Shown here: piece by piece, positions 1 to 6,168 of the stretch
How the letters are laid out: each line of letters starts with the position of its first letter
How positions within the stretch are numbered: position 1 is the stretch's first letter
Assembly (NCBI GenBank): GCA_938018045.1
Contig: CALIIP010000049.1
Location: forward strand, 1-6,408
DNA length: 6,408 nt
Source: an uncultured Flavobacteriaceae bacterium
GTDB taxonomy: Bacteria; Bacteroidota; Bacteroidia; Flavobacteriales; Flavobacteriaceae
Reading direction: 5' to 3'
Notes under the pieces: model-generated
Databases searched by the model: none
Told to the model about the DNA's origin: nothing
Seen by the model: the letters and a program-made list of their open reading frames with translations, nothing else
Translations under genes and position numbers: made by a program

Positions 1-113
1 CCGATCGATATAAAGAGCGACCATTAGTTATACTTGGTCCAGGCGCAGGTGCTGAAGTAACTGCTGCAGGTGTTTTTGCCGAAATCATTACAATAGGAAA
101 TTTTTTATCATAA
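1..113 (+). CDS. thrA: Homoserine dehydrogenase (ThrA/Hom), C-terminal end only
   Basis: The 5' end lies outside the window. Frame 3 reads 36 codons ending at the TAA at 111-113. The visible peptide contains PLVILGPGAGAEVTAAGVFA, which matches the conserved C-terminal segment of homoserine dehydrogenases and of fused aspartokinase/homoserine dehydrogenase I, where the GPGAG..VTA stretch closes the dehydrogenase domain. The enzyme reduces aspartate semialdehyde to homoserine with NAD(P)H in the cytoplasm. Whether an aspartokinase domain is fused upstream cannot be seen, although a fusion followed by thrB and thrC is common in Bacteroidota. Its stop codon shares one base with the thrB start (TAATG), which indicates an operon with coupled translation. 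The family call is firm because of the motif and the two genes that follow. Confidence 0.9.
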   Translation, partial: DRYKERPLVILGPGAGAEVTAAGVFAEIITIGNFLS

Positions 114-1048
114 TGTCATACGTAGGAATTAAAGTATTTGCTCCAGCGAGCGTAGCCAACATGGCTTGTGGATATGATATCTTAGGTTTTGCTTTAGAAA
201 AACCAGGAGATGAAATTAAAGTTCGTTTTTCAGAAAAAGTAAAAGGGCTTCATATCACTAAGATTACCGGAGCAAAAGGGAAAATCCCTTATGAAATTGA
301 AAAAAATACAGCTGGTTTTGCGGCCCAAAAAGTCCTAGAACATTTGGGTGAAACTAGAGGAATAGAAATGGAAATCCATAAAAAAATGCCATTTGGTAGT
401 GGTTTAGGATCTAGTGCAGCTTCAGCAGTAGCTGGAGTTATGGCTATTAATGAGATCTTTATGAAACCATTAACAAAAAGAGAATTACTTCCTTTTGCCG
501 TTTTAGGAGAACAAATTGCTGATGGTGCCTATCATGCTGATAATGTTGGTCCATCTCTTTTAGGAGGAATGACTTTTATTAGAGACAATGCAACTTTAGA
601 TATTCATAAAATCTACGTTCCTCGTGGATTAATGGCTGTAGTTGTTTATCCGCATATTAAAATTTTAACTAAAGATTCTCGAGATATTCTATGTGATACT
701 GTTTCACTAAATCAAACTATTACCCAAACGGGGAATCTAGGAGGCTTAATTTTAGGTATGATGAATTCTGACTTGGATTTAATTCGTCGATCCTTAACTG
801 ATGCAATTATTGAACCTCAGCGAGCACAATTAATTCCTCATTTCTATAAAGTTAAAGAAGCGGCTCTAAATGCTGATGCTTTAGGTTGCAGTATTTCTGG
901 GGCTGGACCATCTATATTTGCGCTTTGTGCTAATACTTTGGTAGCAGAAAATGTAGGGAATGCAATGCAAAAGGTTTTTAATGATAATAAAATAGAAAAC
1001 GATTTATTCATCTCTCCAATTAATCATGAAGGGGCAATCCTTTGTTAA
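113..1048 (+). CDS. thrB: Homoserine kinase (GHMP kinase family)
   Basis: This enzyme phosphorylates homoserine to O-phosphohomoserine using ATP, the penultimate step of threonine synthesis, in the cytoplasm. The 311-residue length is normal for bacterial ThrB. All GHMP-kinase signatures are visible: the N-terminal motif PASVANMACGYDILGFAL at residues 11-28; the ATP-binding glycine/serine loop P-F-GSGLGSSAASA at about 93-105; HADNVGPSLLGG at 141-152, which is the ThrB-specific H-x-DN-x-x-P segment near the active site; and the C-terminal GCSISGAGPSIFAL at 258-271. The start is the ATG overlapping the thrA stop (TAATG). It is the first in frame and gives the expected N-terminus (IKVFAPAS...). 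No ribosome-binding site is evident, as usual in Bacteroidota, and translational coupling to thrA is likely. No key motif is damaged. Confidence 0.97.
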   Translation: MSYVGIKVFAPASVANMACGYDILGFALEKPGDEIKVRFSEKVKGLHITKITGAKGKIPYEIEKNTAGFAAQKVLEHLGETRGIEMEIHKKMPFGSGLGSSAASAVAGVMAINEIFMKPLTKRELLPFAVLGEQIADGAYHADNVGPSLLGGMTFIRDNATLDIHKIYVPRGLMAVVVYPHIKILTKDSRDILCDTVSLNQTITQTGNLGGLILGMMNSDLDLIRRSLTDAIIEPQRAQLIPHFYKVKEAALNADALGCSISGAGPSIFALCANTLVAENVGNAMQKVFNDNKIENDLFISPINHEGAILC

Positions 1049-1059
1049 ACTCTAATTAA

Positions 1060-2361
1060 ATGAGATTATACAGTACTAAAAATACTTCTAGCTTTGTTGG
1101 TCTTGGTGAAGCTATTATGAAAGGTTTACCTGATGATAATGGGCTTTTTATGCCAGAACACTTTCCAAAGTTACCTGAGCAATTTATTAAAAATTTAAAA
1201 GATTATACCTTTCAAGAGATTGCTTTCGAGGTTTCTAAAACACTTTTCCAAGGTGCTATTCCTGAAAATGATCTAAAAGAGATCATAGATAACTCCATTA
1301 ATTTTCCAGCGCCTATTCAAACTTTAGATGAGCAAACTCATATTCTAGAACTTTTTCATGGACCAAGCCTAGCCTTTAAAGACTTTGGTGCTCGATTTAT
1401 GGCTCAAATTATGAGTTATTTTAATAGAGGAAATGATAAAGAATTAGTTATTTTAGTAGCTACTTCAGGTGATACTGGTGGTGCAGTTGCTTCAGGTTTT
1501 TATAAAACCCCCGGAACTAAAGTAGTTATACTTTATCCAAAAGGTAAAGTAAGTATGCTTCAAGAAAAGCAACTAACTACATTAGGACATAATATATCTG
1601 CCCTTGAAGTTGAAGGAACGTTTGATGATTGTCAAGCTTTAGTAAAACAAGCTTTCTTAGATAAAGAATTAAATGCCAAAATTCGATTAACTTCTGCTAA
1701 CTCTATCAATATTGCTAGGTTAGTTCCTCAATCATTTTATTACTACGAAGCATTCAAGCAACTAAATGATTATATCAATCCTATTGTTTTTGTTGTACCA
1801 AGTGGTAATTATGGAAATATCACAGCAGGTTTAATTGCTCAAAAAATGGGTTTGCCTATCTCCCATTTCGTGGCTGCCAGCAATGCTAATGATATCGTTC
1901 CTCATTATTTATGTACTGGAGATTATAATCCACGTCCTTCTGTTCGAACCTTATCAAATGCTATGGATGTAGGAAACCCTTCTAATTTTGCTCGAATGCA
2001 AGACTTATTTGGTTTCACGTGGAACAATATGTCAGAAAGTATCTCTGGTTATAGTATTAATGATGAAGCGACTAAACTTGGAATTAAAGAAGTTTTTGAA
2101 AAGTTTAACTATGTAATAGACCCGCATGGTGCCGTTGGATATTTAGCATTTAAAGCTTACCAGAAAAACCATCCTAATACAAAAGGTATTATTTTAGAAA
2201 CGGCTCATCCATCTAAATTTAAAGATTCAGTAGAAGAGGTAATTGGTCAAAAGGTAGATATTCCTGAGAGGTTAGCTATTCTAAGTAATAAGAAAAAGGA
2301 ATCAACTTTAATGAATACGATGTTTAATCCTTTCAAAGATTGGTTGATTAGTAATTATTAA
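1060..2361 (+). CDS. thrC: Threonine synthase (PLP-dependent)
   Basis: ThrC converts O-phosphohomoserine and water to L-threonine and phosphate, using pyridoxal phosphate. The protein has 433 residues, typical of the bacterial/fungal ThrC class. The N-terminus MRLYSTKN and GLPDDNGLFMPE (22-33) match the family. The PLP-binding lysine is K107 in HGPSLAFKDFGARF. The phosphate-binding loop is TSGDTGGA at 135-142. NSINIARLVPQSFYY (214-228) and PSGNYGNITAG (247-257) line the active site, and TAHPSKFKD (381-389) is the conserved C-terminal segment. The gene begins 11 bp after thrB, so it is the last gene of the thr operon, and it is followed 18 bp later by a strong terminator. The gene is intact, with composition like thrB. 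Confidence 0.98.
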   Translation: MRLYSTKNTSSFVGLGEAIMKGLPDDNGLFMPEHFPKLPEQFIKNLKDYTFQEIAFEVSKTLFQGAIPENDLKEIIDNSINFPAPIQTLDEQTHILELFHGPSLAFKDFGARFMAQIMSYFNRGNDKELVILVATSGDTGGAVASGFYKTPGTKVVILYPKGKVSMLQEKQLTTLGHNISALEVEGTFDDCQALVKQAFLDKELNAKIRLTSANSINIARLVPQSFYYYEAFKQLNDYINPIVFVVPSGNYGNITAGLIAQKMGLPISHFVAASNANDIVPHYLCTGDYNPRPSVRTLSNAMDVGNPSNFARMQDLFGFTWNNMSESISGYSINDEATKLGIKEVFEKFNYVIDPHGAVGYLAFKAYQKNHPNTKGIILETAHPSKFKDSVEEVIGQKVDIPERLAILSNKKKESTLMNTMFNPFKDWLISNY

Positions 2362-2379
2362 CCAATCACTAATATAAAG

Positions 2380-2416
2380 AAAGCCTTGATGATTTAATTT
2401 CATCAAGGCTTTTTTT
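2380..2416 (+). terminator. Intrinsic terminator of the thrABC operon
   Basis: A perfect 13-bp inverted repeat (2380-2392 AAAGCCTTGATGA with 2400-2412) encloses a 7-nt loop TTTAATT, and its right arm runs into a T tract at 2410-2416. It begins 18 bp after the thrC stop, which is classic rho-independent architecture. The last T of the tract is also the first base of the first parS site, so the centromere cluster starts exactly where transcription should stop. Confidence 0.93.
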
Positions 2417-2431
2417 GTTTCACGTGAAACA
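2416..2431. promoter_or_regulatory. parS centromere site 1 (ParB-binding)
   Basis: The 16-mer TGTTTCACGTGAAACA is a perfect palindrome and matches the widely conserved bacterial chromosomal parS consensus recognised by ParB/Spo0J. ParB loads here as a CTP-dependent clamp, spreads over flanking DNA and recruits ParA and SMC for origin segregation. The site abuts the T tract of the thrC terminator. Confidence 0.96.
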
Positions 2432-2494
2432 CTTCAAAAGACTACTCTCCTCTTTTAATCTAATTACATAATAATTCCTCAGAGAAAATTATTG

Positions 2495-2522
2495 AACAAT
2501 AAGACCTATACTTCTTATTGTT
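2495..2522. repeat. Small perfect hairpin overlapping parS site 2
   Basis: AACAATAAGA (2495-2504) and TCTTATTGTT (2513-2522) form a 10-bp perfect inverted repeat with an 8-nt spacer. The stem is AT-rich and no T tract follows, so it is unlikely to be a terminator. Its right arm runs into the second parS site. The function is unknown and it may be coincidental. Confidence 0.5.
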
Positions 2523-2534
2523 TCACGTGAAACA
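2519..2534. promoter_or_regulatory. parS centromere site 2 (ParB-binding)
   Basis: A second perfect copy of TGTTTCACGTGAAACA, centred 103 bp from site 1. Its first four bases lie in the right arm of the small hairpin at 2495-2522. Confidence 0.96.
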
Positions 2535-2564
2535 CTTTCTAATTAGACTTATTTAAACTTAAAT

Positions 2565-2580
2565 AGTTTCACGTGAAACA
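2565..2580. promoter_or_regulatory. parS centromere site 3 (ParB-binding)
   Basis: AGTTTCACGTGAAACA is identical to the other two sites except for A in place of T at the first, least constrained position. The 14-bp palindromic core GTTTCACGTGAAAC (2566-2579) is intact. Its centre is 46 bp from site 2. Confidence 0.95.
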
Positions 2581-2815
2581 TCTCAATCAGATCCATTCCC
2601 TATTAAGTATACCTAACTCTTTCAAAAAAAATAAATTATATCTACCCATTACATACTATTTTACTTCTTGAAAAAATAGTCATATATCGTTTCATCATCC
2701 GTAGAAATTATTATATTTTAATTATCAAGTTACTGAATAAATCAATCGCACTTTTTTTGCAATAAAATAAATTAATATTTAATGTCTAAATTTTCATCTT
2801 AAATATTTAGTAAAA

Positions 2816-3379
2816 ATGAACATCATAAAAATTAAACTACTTATTCTCCTTTGCTTTTTTGTCTCTTCTAATCTGGTGTTATCCTATTCACAAAAAGATT
2901 TCAAAACTAAAAGAAGAAAAAATTTATGTCCTATTCAAATAGATACACTAAATGAACCTATTCTAATTATTGAGAAATCTTCAGCCTTTGTTTTTTTCAA
3001 ACAATCTGATATTCTTAAATATCTACAACAAAATCCAAACACCTTTCTTCAATATATATTTGAACATAAAAAAGAGAAAATATATTTTAGAGATTTTTGG
3101 TGGGACTTCAATTATACAAAAGAAGAAAAAGAAAACTACTATAAAGGAGATTTTGAAAAGAAAAGAAACAATGAATTGTTTTTTGCTAATTTTTATGAAG
3201 TTGGAGCAAGCCTAATCTTTCAAGGTGATTTTATGGTTATTGATAAAAAATCAAACGAAGTAATTTCTAAGAAATTAAAAATGAAAAAAATAAAATACAC
3301 ACTTGGACAAGTTGATGTTCATTTTAAATTACCATCTGGAGATTTATTTTGGTATTTTCATTTAATGTCTGGTAAATAA
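2816..3379 (+). CDS. Hypothetical exported protein, 187 aa
   Basis: I do not recognise the family. The ATG at 2816 is followed by a plausible Sec signal peptide: basic residues K5 and K7, a hydrophobic core at about 8-22, and a likely cleavage after SYS at about residue 25 (leaving QKDF...). There is no lipobox cysteine, since C13 sits inside the hydrophobic core. The mature part of about 160 residues is Lys-, Phe- and Tyr-rich, with aromatic clusters (YFRDFWWDFNY near 90-100, LFWYFHL near 177-183) and a final GDFMVIDKKSNEVISKKLK-like segment that could be beta-strand-rich. No repeats, catalytic motif or secretion-tail domain are evident. It is therefore probably a periplasmic or outer-surface protein of unknown role. 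It stands alone between the parS cluster and convergent terminators, and the stop codon lies inside a long hairpin. That it is a real gene rests on the signal peptide, its length and its clean termination. Confidence 0.75.
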   Translation: MNIIKIKLLILLCFFVSSNLVLSYSQKDFKTKRRKNLCPIQIDTLNEPILIIEKSSAFVFFKQSDILKYLQQNPNTFLQYIFEHKKEKIYFRDFWWDFNYTKEEKENYYKGDFEKKRNNELFFANFYEVGASLIFQGDFMVIDKKSNEVISKKLKMKKIKYTLGQVDVHFKLPSGDLFWYFHLMSGK

Positions 3380-3409
3380 AATACGAAATTATTCGTATTT
3401 TATTTACCA
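3370..3409. repeat. 18-bp perfect inverted repeat spanning the stop codon of the exported protein gene
   Basis: The left arm 3370-3387 and right arm 3392-3409 are perfectly complementary over 18 bp, with a 4-nt loop ATTA. The left arm includes the last two codons and the TAA (3377-3379) of the upstream gene. The stem is mostly A/T and is not followed by a T tract on the + strand, so it may be an mRNA 3'-end stabilising or processing hairpin, or part of a tandem termination region with the next palindrome. Confidence 0.75.
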
Positions 3410-3439
3410 AAAAAAGGCCAACATATATGTTGGCCTTTT
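3409..3439 (-). terminator. Bidirectional intrinsic terminator between convergent genes
   Basis: Positions 3412-3439 are a perfect 28-bp palindrome (AAAAGGCCAACAT and its complement) with a GC-containing stem. On the - strand it starts 8 bp after the hydrolase stop codon and is followed by seven T (the A run 3409-3415). On the + strand it ends with TTTT. It therefore most likely terminates the hydrolase transcript and also serves the convergent gene upstream. Confidence 0.88.
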
Positions 3440-3446
3440 CTATTAA

Positions 3447-4229
3447 TTATTTCTCCACTCCATTCGACGAATTCAACTCCGACAAATAGGTTTCTAATAT
3501 TCCATTAAACTCTTCAGGCTTCTCCATCATTGGGGCATGTCCACATTCTTCCACAAAGAAGAGTTTTGAATTTTCTATTAACTCATTAAATTTCTCTCCG
3601 ACGAAAGCAGGAGTCACTACATCTTGTTTTCCCCAAATCAAAAGAGTTGGGTTTTTAATCTGATGTAATTTATCTCCTAAGTTATGTCGCACCGCAGATT
3701 TAGCCGTAGCTACAATTCTAATCGCTTTATTTCGATCATTCACAATATCAAACACTTCATCAACTAATTCCTTTGAAGCCACCTCAGGATTGTGAAAAGT
3801 AGCCTCTACCTTATTTTTGATAAACTCATAATTCCCTCTTTTAGGGAAACTAGATCCAAAGGCACTTTCAAACAATCCAGAACTTCCAGTTAAAATAACT
3901 GATCCTACATTTTCCGGATGTGCTAAAACATATAATAATGCAATATGACCTCCTAAGGAATTTCCTAGCAAATGAACCTTATCATAGCCCTTATATTCAA
4001 TAAAGTCATGTACATGATCTACTAAGGCACTAACTGAAACCTTTCGTATAGGTAACTCTAAAATAGGCAATAATGGAACAATGACATTATATTTATCAGA
4101 GAAGTAATCAATTATTCCTTGGAAATTACTCAATGCTCCAAAGAGCCCATGTAATAGCAACAAATTCTCTTTGCCGCCTTTCGTTTCTAAATATTGAAAT
4201 TTTTCTTCTTCAATTATTTCGTGACTCAT
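3447..4229 (-). CDS. Alpha/beta-fold hydrolase, 260 aa
   Basis: This is a cytoplasmic serine hydrolase of the alpha/beta-fold superfamily (MhpC/BioH-like), without signal peptide. Numbered from the ATG at 4229, the oxyanion-hole motif LLHGLFG is at 25-31, the nucleophile elbow GNSLGG at 89-94 places the catalytic Ser at 91, the acid is Asp203 in IWGKQDVVTP, and the base is His231 in ECGHAPMMEKPEEF. The catalytic triad is complete. The cap region (about 115-190) is short and not diagnostic, so the substrate is unknown (ester, lactone or C-C bond cleavage are all possible). The frame stays open to a TTG at 4245-4247, but MSHEIIEEEKFQYLE... resembles the start of flavobacterial homologues, so I chose the ATG. 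It appears monocistronic, with its own terminator 8 bp past the stop. Confidence 0.93.
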   Translation of the reverse strand: MSHEIIEEEKFQYLETKGGKENLLLLHGLFGALSNFQGIIDYFSDKYNVIVPLLPILELPIRKVSVSALVDHVHDFIEYKGYDKVHLLGNSLGGHIALLYVLAHPENVGSVILTGSSGLFESAFGSSFPKRGNYEFIKNKVEATFHNPEVASKELVDEVFDIVNDRNKAIRIVATAKSAVRHNLGDKLHQIKNPTLLIWGKQDVVTPAFVGEKFNELIENSKLFFVEECGHAPMMEKPEEFNGILETYLSELNSSNGVEK

Positions 4230-4305
4230 TAATTTATTTTTATTCAAAAAAAGAAAGATACAAAAATCAAAGATGTAATAATTAGATTTTTAGTACCTAA
4301 ATATT

Positions 4306-4316
4306 TGCAAAAATAA
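4306..4316 (-). promoter_or_regulatory. Possible -7 promoter element for the hydrolase gene
   Basis: On the - strand this reads TTATTTTTGCA, containing TATTTTTG, which fits the Bacteroidota -7 consensus TAnnTTTG. It ends about 77 nt upstream of the ATG at 4229. The same 11-mer lies at a similar distance upstream of ctaA. No -33 TTG is present at the usual 17-23 nt spacing (the nearest is 28 nt away), so the call is tentative. Confidence 0.35.
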
Positions 4317-4523
4317 CTTTTTATTTCTTCTAATAATAAATTACAAAAATGAATCCTCAATTATTATTTTTTATAACAAAAAGCAAAATCTCATTTTCTG
4401 AACAAGTTATAAAATAAATTAATAATAATATGATTTTTACATAATAGATAAAGTGTTGATTACTTGTTAGTTTATGTCTTTCCTAAATTAGACTTTATAG
4501 ACAATTTTCATCATTTTCATTAT

Positions 4524-4532
4524 TTATCCACA
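4524..4532 (+). promoter_or_regulatory. Perfect DnaA box
   Basis: TTATCCACA, the exact consensus 9-mer bound by the initiator DnaA. It lies 16 bp beyond the ctaA stop, at the edge of the AT-rich gap. It is the first of three perfect boxes in the same orientation. Confidence 0.8.
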
Positions 4533-4548
4533 TGCTTACTAACAGTTT

Positions 4549-5664
4549 TTATACCCGTTTTGAACTTAGTTGATAGTAAACAAAAAGGGTAGTTCCTAGT
4601 AATATTAAAGCACAAGCTTGATGAGCTACACCAAGCCCAACAGGGATACTTCCTCTACAACTAATTACCGTCCAAATTCCCAGTAAAATTTGCATTACTA
4701 ACATCGTTATCCACAGCATGTTAGCTTTATCAAAAATAACATTTTCAGAGATCTTTTTTGATTTAGAAAAATAGAAAAAACCTAATAAAATCAACAGGTA
4801 AGCAGAACCTCTATGCAATACTTGAACTAGAGCTGGAGTGAAACCATGAGAGTCATAATTAACTAAGTTATCCACATTCCAGTTACCACTATTTAGAACA
4901 ACATTAGGAACTACTTTTCCATTCATATCTGGCCAAGTTGGATACTGTAATCCAGCCTTCATTCCTGACATCAAACCACCTAGAAATATCTGCAGACCTA
5001 GTACTACTAAAAAACCGATCATTAGTCTTTTCAACATCAAATTGTGAATAACTTTTGGAGAAGGTTGAATTACTTTAAAAGTTGTCCACAATAAGTAGCC
5101 TGCAAGTATAAAAGCAAGCGATAAATGCATCGATAATTTATATCCATTTACCCACGGTCGATTGATCAATCCACTAGCAACCATAATCCACCCCATCGAG
5201 GCAACAAGAATAGCTAAAAGAATAACTATCCCTAAATCCTTAATTAAAGCCTTAGAGAGCATTCCACGCGCCAAAAAGATAAAAAACGGGATAGCGAACA
5301 CAAATCCCATCGTACGAGCCCACAATCGATGTAAATACTCCCAGAAGTAAATAAACTTGAATGTTCCTCCTTGAAAAATGGATCCCATTTCCATTCCATC
5401 ATTAATCATCTCGTATTGAGGCGTTGCTTTGTATAATTCGAATTCTGCTTCCCAAGCTAATTCACTCATTGGCGGAATAGTTCCTGTCACCACGTCCCAT
5501 TTAGTAATCGACAAACCTGAACCAGTCAATCGAGTCACTCCCCCAATCACCACTTGCATAAAAACCATAAACAAACCAATACACAACCAGATTTTCACAA
5601 TCCGAGCAATTTGATCATTTGATATATTATTCATTCCGCTTCTTTTATTTTTATCTAAACTCAT
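4549..5664 (-). CDS. ctaA: Heme A synthase (COX15/CtaA family)
   Basis: This integral membrane enzyme oxidises the C8 methyl of heme O to a formyl group, making heme A for aa3-type cytochrome oxidase. Numbered from the ATG at 5664 (371 aa), about eight transmembrane helices lie near 23-45, 115-132, 143-165, 176-197, 213-231, 283-299, 316-334 and 341-363. Signatures are VVIGGVTRLTGSGLSITKWDVVTG after helix 1, KFIYFWEYLHR with Glu109 and His112, YKLSMHL with His180, LHRG with His284 and VAHQA with His348; these four histidines are the expected heme ligands. WPDMNGK at about 244-250 is typical. The EYxHR form is the mitochondrial/alphaproteobacterial type, without the Bacillus cysteine pair. The frame extends to a TTG at 5695-5697, and an ATG at 5634 (361 aa) is an alternative start; I prefer 5664. 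No oxidase or heme O synthase gene is adjacent. Several DnaA boxes lie inside the gene. Confidence 0.95.
   Translation of the reverse strand: MSLDKNKRSGMNNISNDQIARIVKIWLCIGLFMVFMQVVIGGVTRLTGSGLSITKWDVVTGTIPPMSELAWEAEFELYKATPQYEMINDGMEMGSIFQGGTFKFIYFWEYLHRLWARTMGFVFAIPFFIFLARGMLSKALIKDLGIVILLAILVASMGWIMVASGLINRPWVNGYKLSMHLSLAFILAGYLLWTTFKVIQPSPKVIHNLMLKRLMIGFLVVLGLQIFLGGLMSGMKAGLQYPTWPDMNGKVVPNVVLNSGNWNVDNLVNYDSHGFTPALVQVLHRGSAYLLILLGFFYFSKSKKISENVIFDKANMLWITMLVMQILLGIWTVISCRGSIPVGLGVAHQACALILLGTTLFVYYQLSSKRV
4707..4715 (+). promoter_or_regulatory. Perfect DnaA box inside ctaA
   Basis: TTATCCACA on the + strand, within the 3' part of the heme A synthase gene, 183 bp from the first box. Confidence 0.7.
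4868..4876 (+). promoter_or_regulatory. Perfect DnaA box inside ctaA
   Basis: TTATCCACA on the + strand, 161 bp from the preceding box and in the same orientation. It lies in the codons for the NVDNL segment of the periplasmic loop. Confidence 0.7.
5043..5051 (-). promoter_or_regulatory. Near-consensus DnaA box inside ctaA
   Basis: On the - strand it reads TTATTCACA, one mismatch from consensus at the position that is most variable in known DnaA boxes (TTATnCACA). It lies 30 bp from the next near-match. Confidence 0.45.
5082..5090 (+). promoter_or_regulatory. Near-consensus DnaA box inside ctaA
   Basis: TTGTCCACA, one mismatch from TTATCCACA. It points towards the - strand box at 5043-5051. 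On its own it would be unremarkable; it gains weight from the neighbouring perfect boxes. Confidence 0.4.
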
Positions 5665-5747
5665 TTTAAAAGATTTTTTATAAAACAAAAATTCCAAATT
5701 CTAGTAGAACAATAAGAACATCTATTCAAAGGACATTTAAATCATTC

Positions 5748-5758
5748 TGCAAAAATAA
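5748..5758 (-). promoter_or_regulatory. Possible -7 promoter element for ctaA
   Basis: On the - strand this reads TTATTTTTGCA, containing TATTTTTG, a match to TAnnTTTG. It lies about 84 nt upstream of the ATG at 5664. The 11-mer is identical to the one upstream of the hydrolase. No TTG at -33 is visible, since the next 30 bases on the + strand lack CAA, so it is only a candidate. Confidence 0.35.
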
Positions 5759-5848
5759 ATGGTTTTGTTTGTTTCTGTTTCTTCTTTCCTCTGATGTCCT
5801 TATTAATAATTATTATAAATTTTTCTTCAAAAGCCTTCATCATCAGGG

Positions 5849-5925
5849 GTGTTAGTTTGTAGATAAGATTTTGCATTTTTTTTATGTAAAGTCATTCCTA
5901 ACTTTAATTTTTTGTAAACTAACAC
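5849..5925. repeat. Separated 10-bp inverted repeat
   Basis: GTGTTAGTTT (5849-5858) and AAACTAACAC (5916-5925) are perfect inverted copies separated by 57 bp. Parts of both arms recur further along: TTTGTAAACTA (5911-5921) is the complement of 6151-6161, and TTAGTTTGTA (5852-5861) is the complement of 6328-6337. This looks like a small family of binding-site-like elements. Confidence 0.5.
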
Positions 5926-6124
5926 TTACGTAACAATTCAATCCATTCTATATCAACCAGTTACAAAGTTATAAACAAGTGGTGTATAAGTTATTCTATT
6001 GAAAACTTTTTGAAATCAACATTCTTAAAAGTCGGTAATCAATGTCTATATTTGATGTAGATATCAACAAAAAGTGAGTTTCTAACAACCTCGGAAAATG
6101 GCAATGTGTAGAAACGATTCTCAT

Positions 6125-6133
6125 TGTGGATAA
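6125..6133 (-). promoter_or_regulatory. Perfect DnaA box
   Basis: TGTGGATAA on the + strand, which is TTATCCACA on the - strand. It lies in the distal gene-free region, in opposite orientation to the three perfect boxes at 4524-4876. Confidence 0.75.
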
Positions 6134-6168
6134 CTATGGTGGTTTTTACATAGTTTACAAACAACCGA

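Larger units (their letters stand above)
2362..2815. other. Gene-free gap carrying the parS cluster
   Basis: No credible coding region is seen on either strand in these 454 bases. The first third contains the thrC terminator, three parS sites and a small hairpin, listed separately. The remainder (about 2581-2815) is AT-rich and shows only weak structure, such as an 8-bp inverted repeat at 2655-2662/2673-2680. No convincing TAnnTTTG promoter element was found upstream of the gene at 2816, so its promoter is unassigned. Confidence 0.7.
4230..4548. other. Very AT-rich gene-free gap, candidate DNA-unwinding region
   Basis: No coding region is seen in these 319 bases. My count over 4261-4548 gives 55 G+C in 288 bases, about 19%, lower than the flanking genes. 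It contains the putative hydrolase promoter element and, at its ctaA end, a perfect DnaA box at 4524-4532. An extremely AT-rich stretch beside DnaA boxes is the arrangement expected of a replication unwinding element, but ordinary intergenic DNA in a low-GC genome can look the same. Confidence 0.5.

Noticed and set aside
167..175. TGTGGATAT, a one-mismatch DnaA box in thrB
   Set aside because: It is isolated, falls in the conserved CGYD codons of homoserine kinase, and mismatches at a terminal position; chance is the simplest explanation.
2655..2680. 8-bp inverted repeat ACTATTTT/AAAATAGT
   Set aside because: It is short and purely A/T except for one pair, with a 10-nt spacer; expected by chance in this composition.
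2816..2890. Lipoprotein signal (Cys at residue 13 of the exported protein)
   Set aside because: The cysteine is in the middle of the hydrophobic core and is not preceded by a lipobox; an ordinary Sec signal cleaved near residue 25 fits better.
2970..3215. 81-codon open frame (+) inside the exported protein gene
   Set aside because: It overlaps the larger gene in another frame, has no signal peptide or domain, and is lysine/isoleucine-rich as expected from AT-rich out-of-frame DNA.
3412..3439. Palindrome considered as a repressor operator
   Set aside because: It lies between convergent stop codons with T/A runs on its flanks, so a bidirectional terminator explains it.
5162..5614. Two open frames of about 60 codons (+) opposite ctaA
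   Set aside because: Both are antisense to a clearly conserved membrane protein and show no protein-like features of their own.
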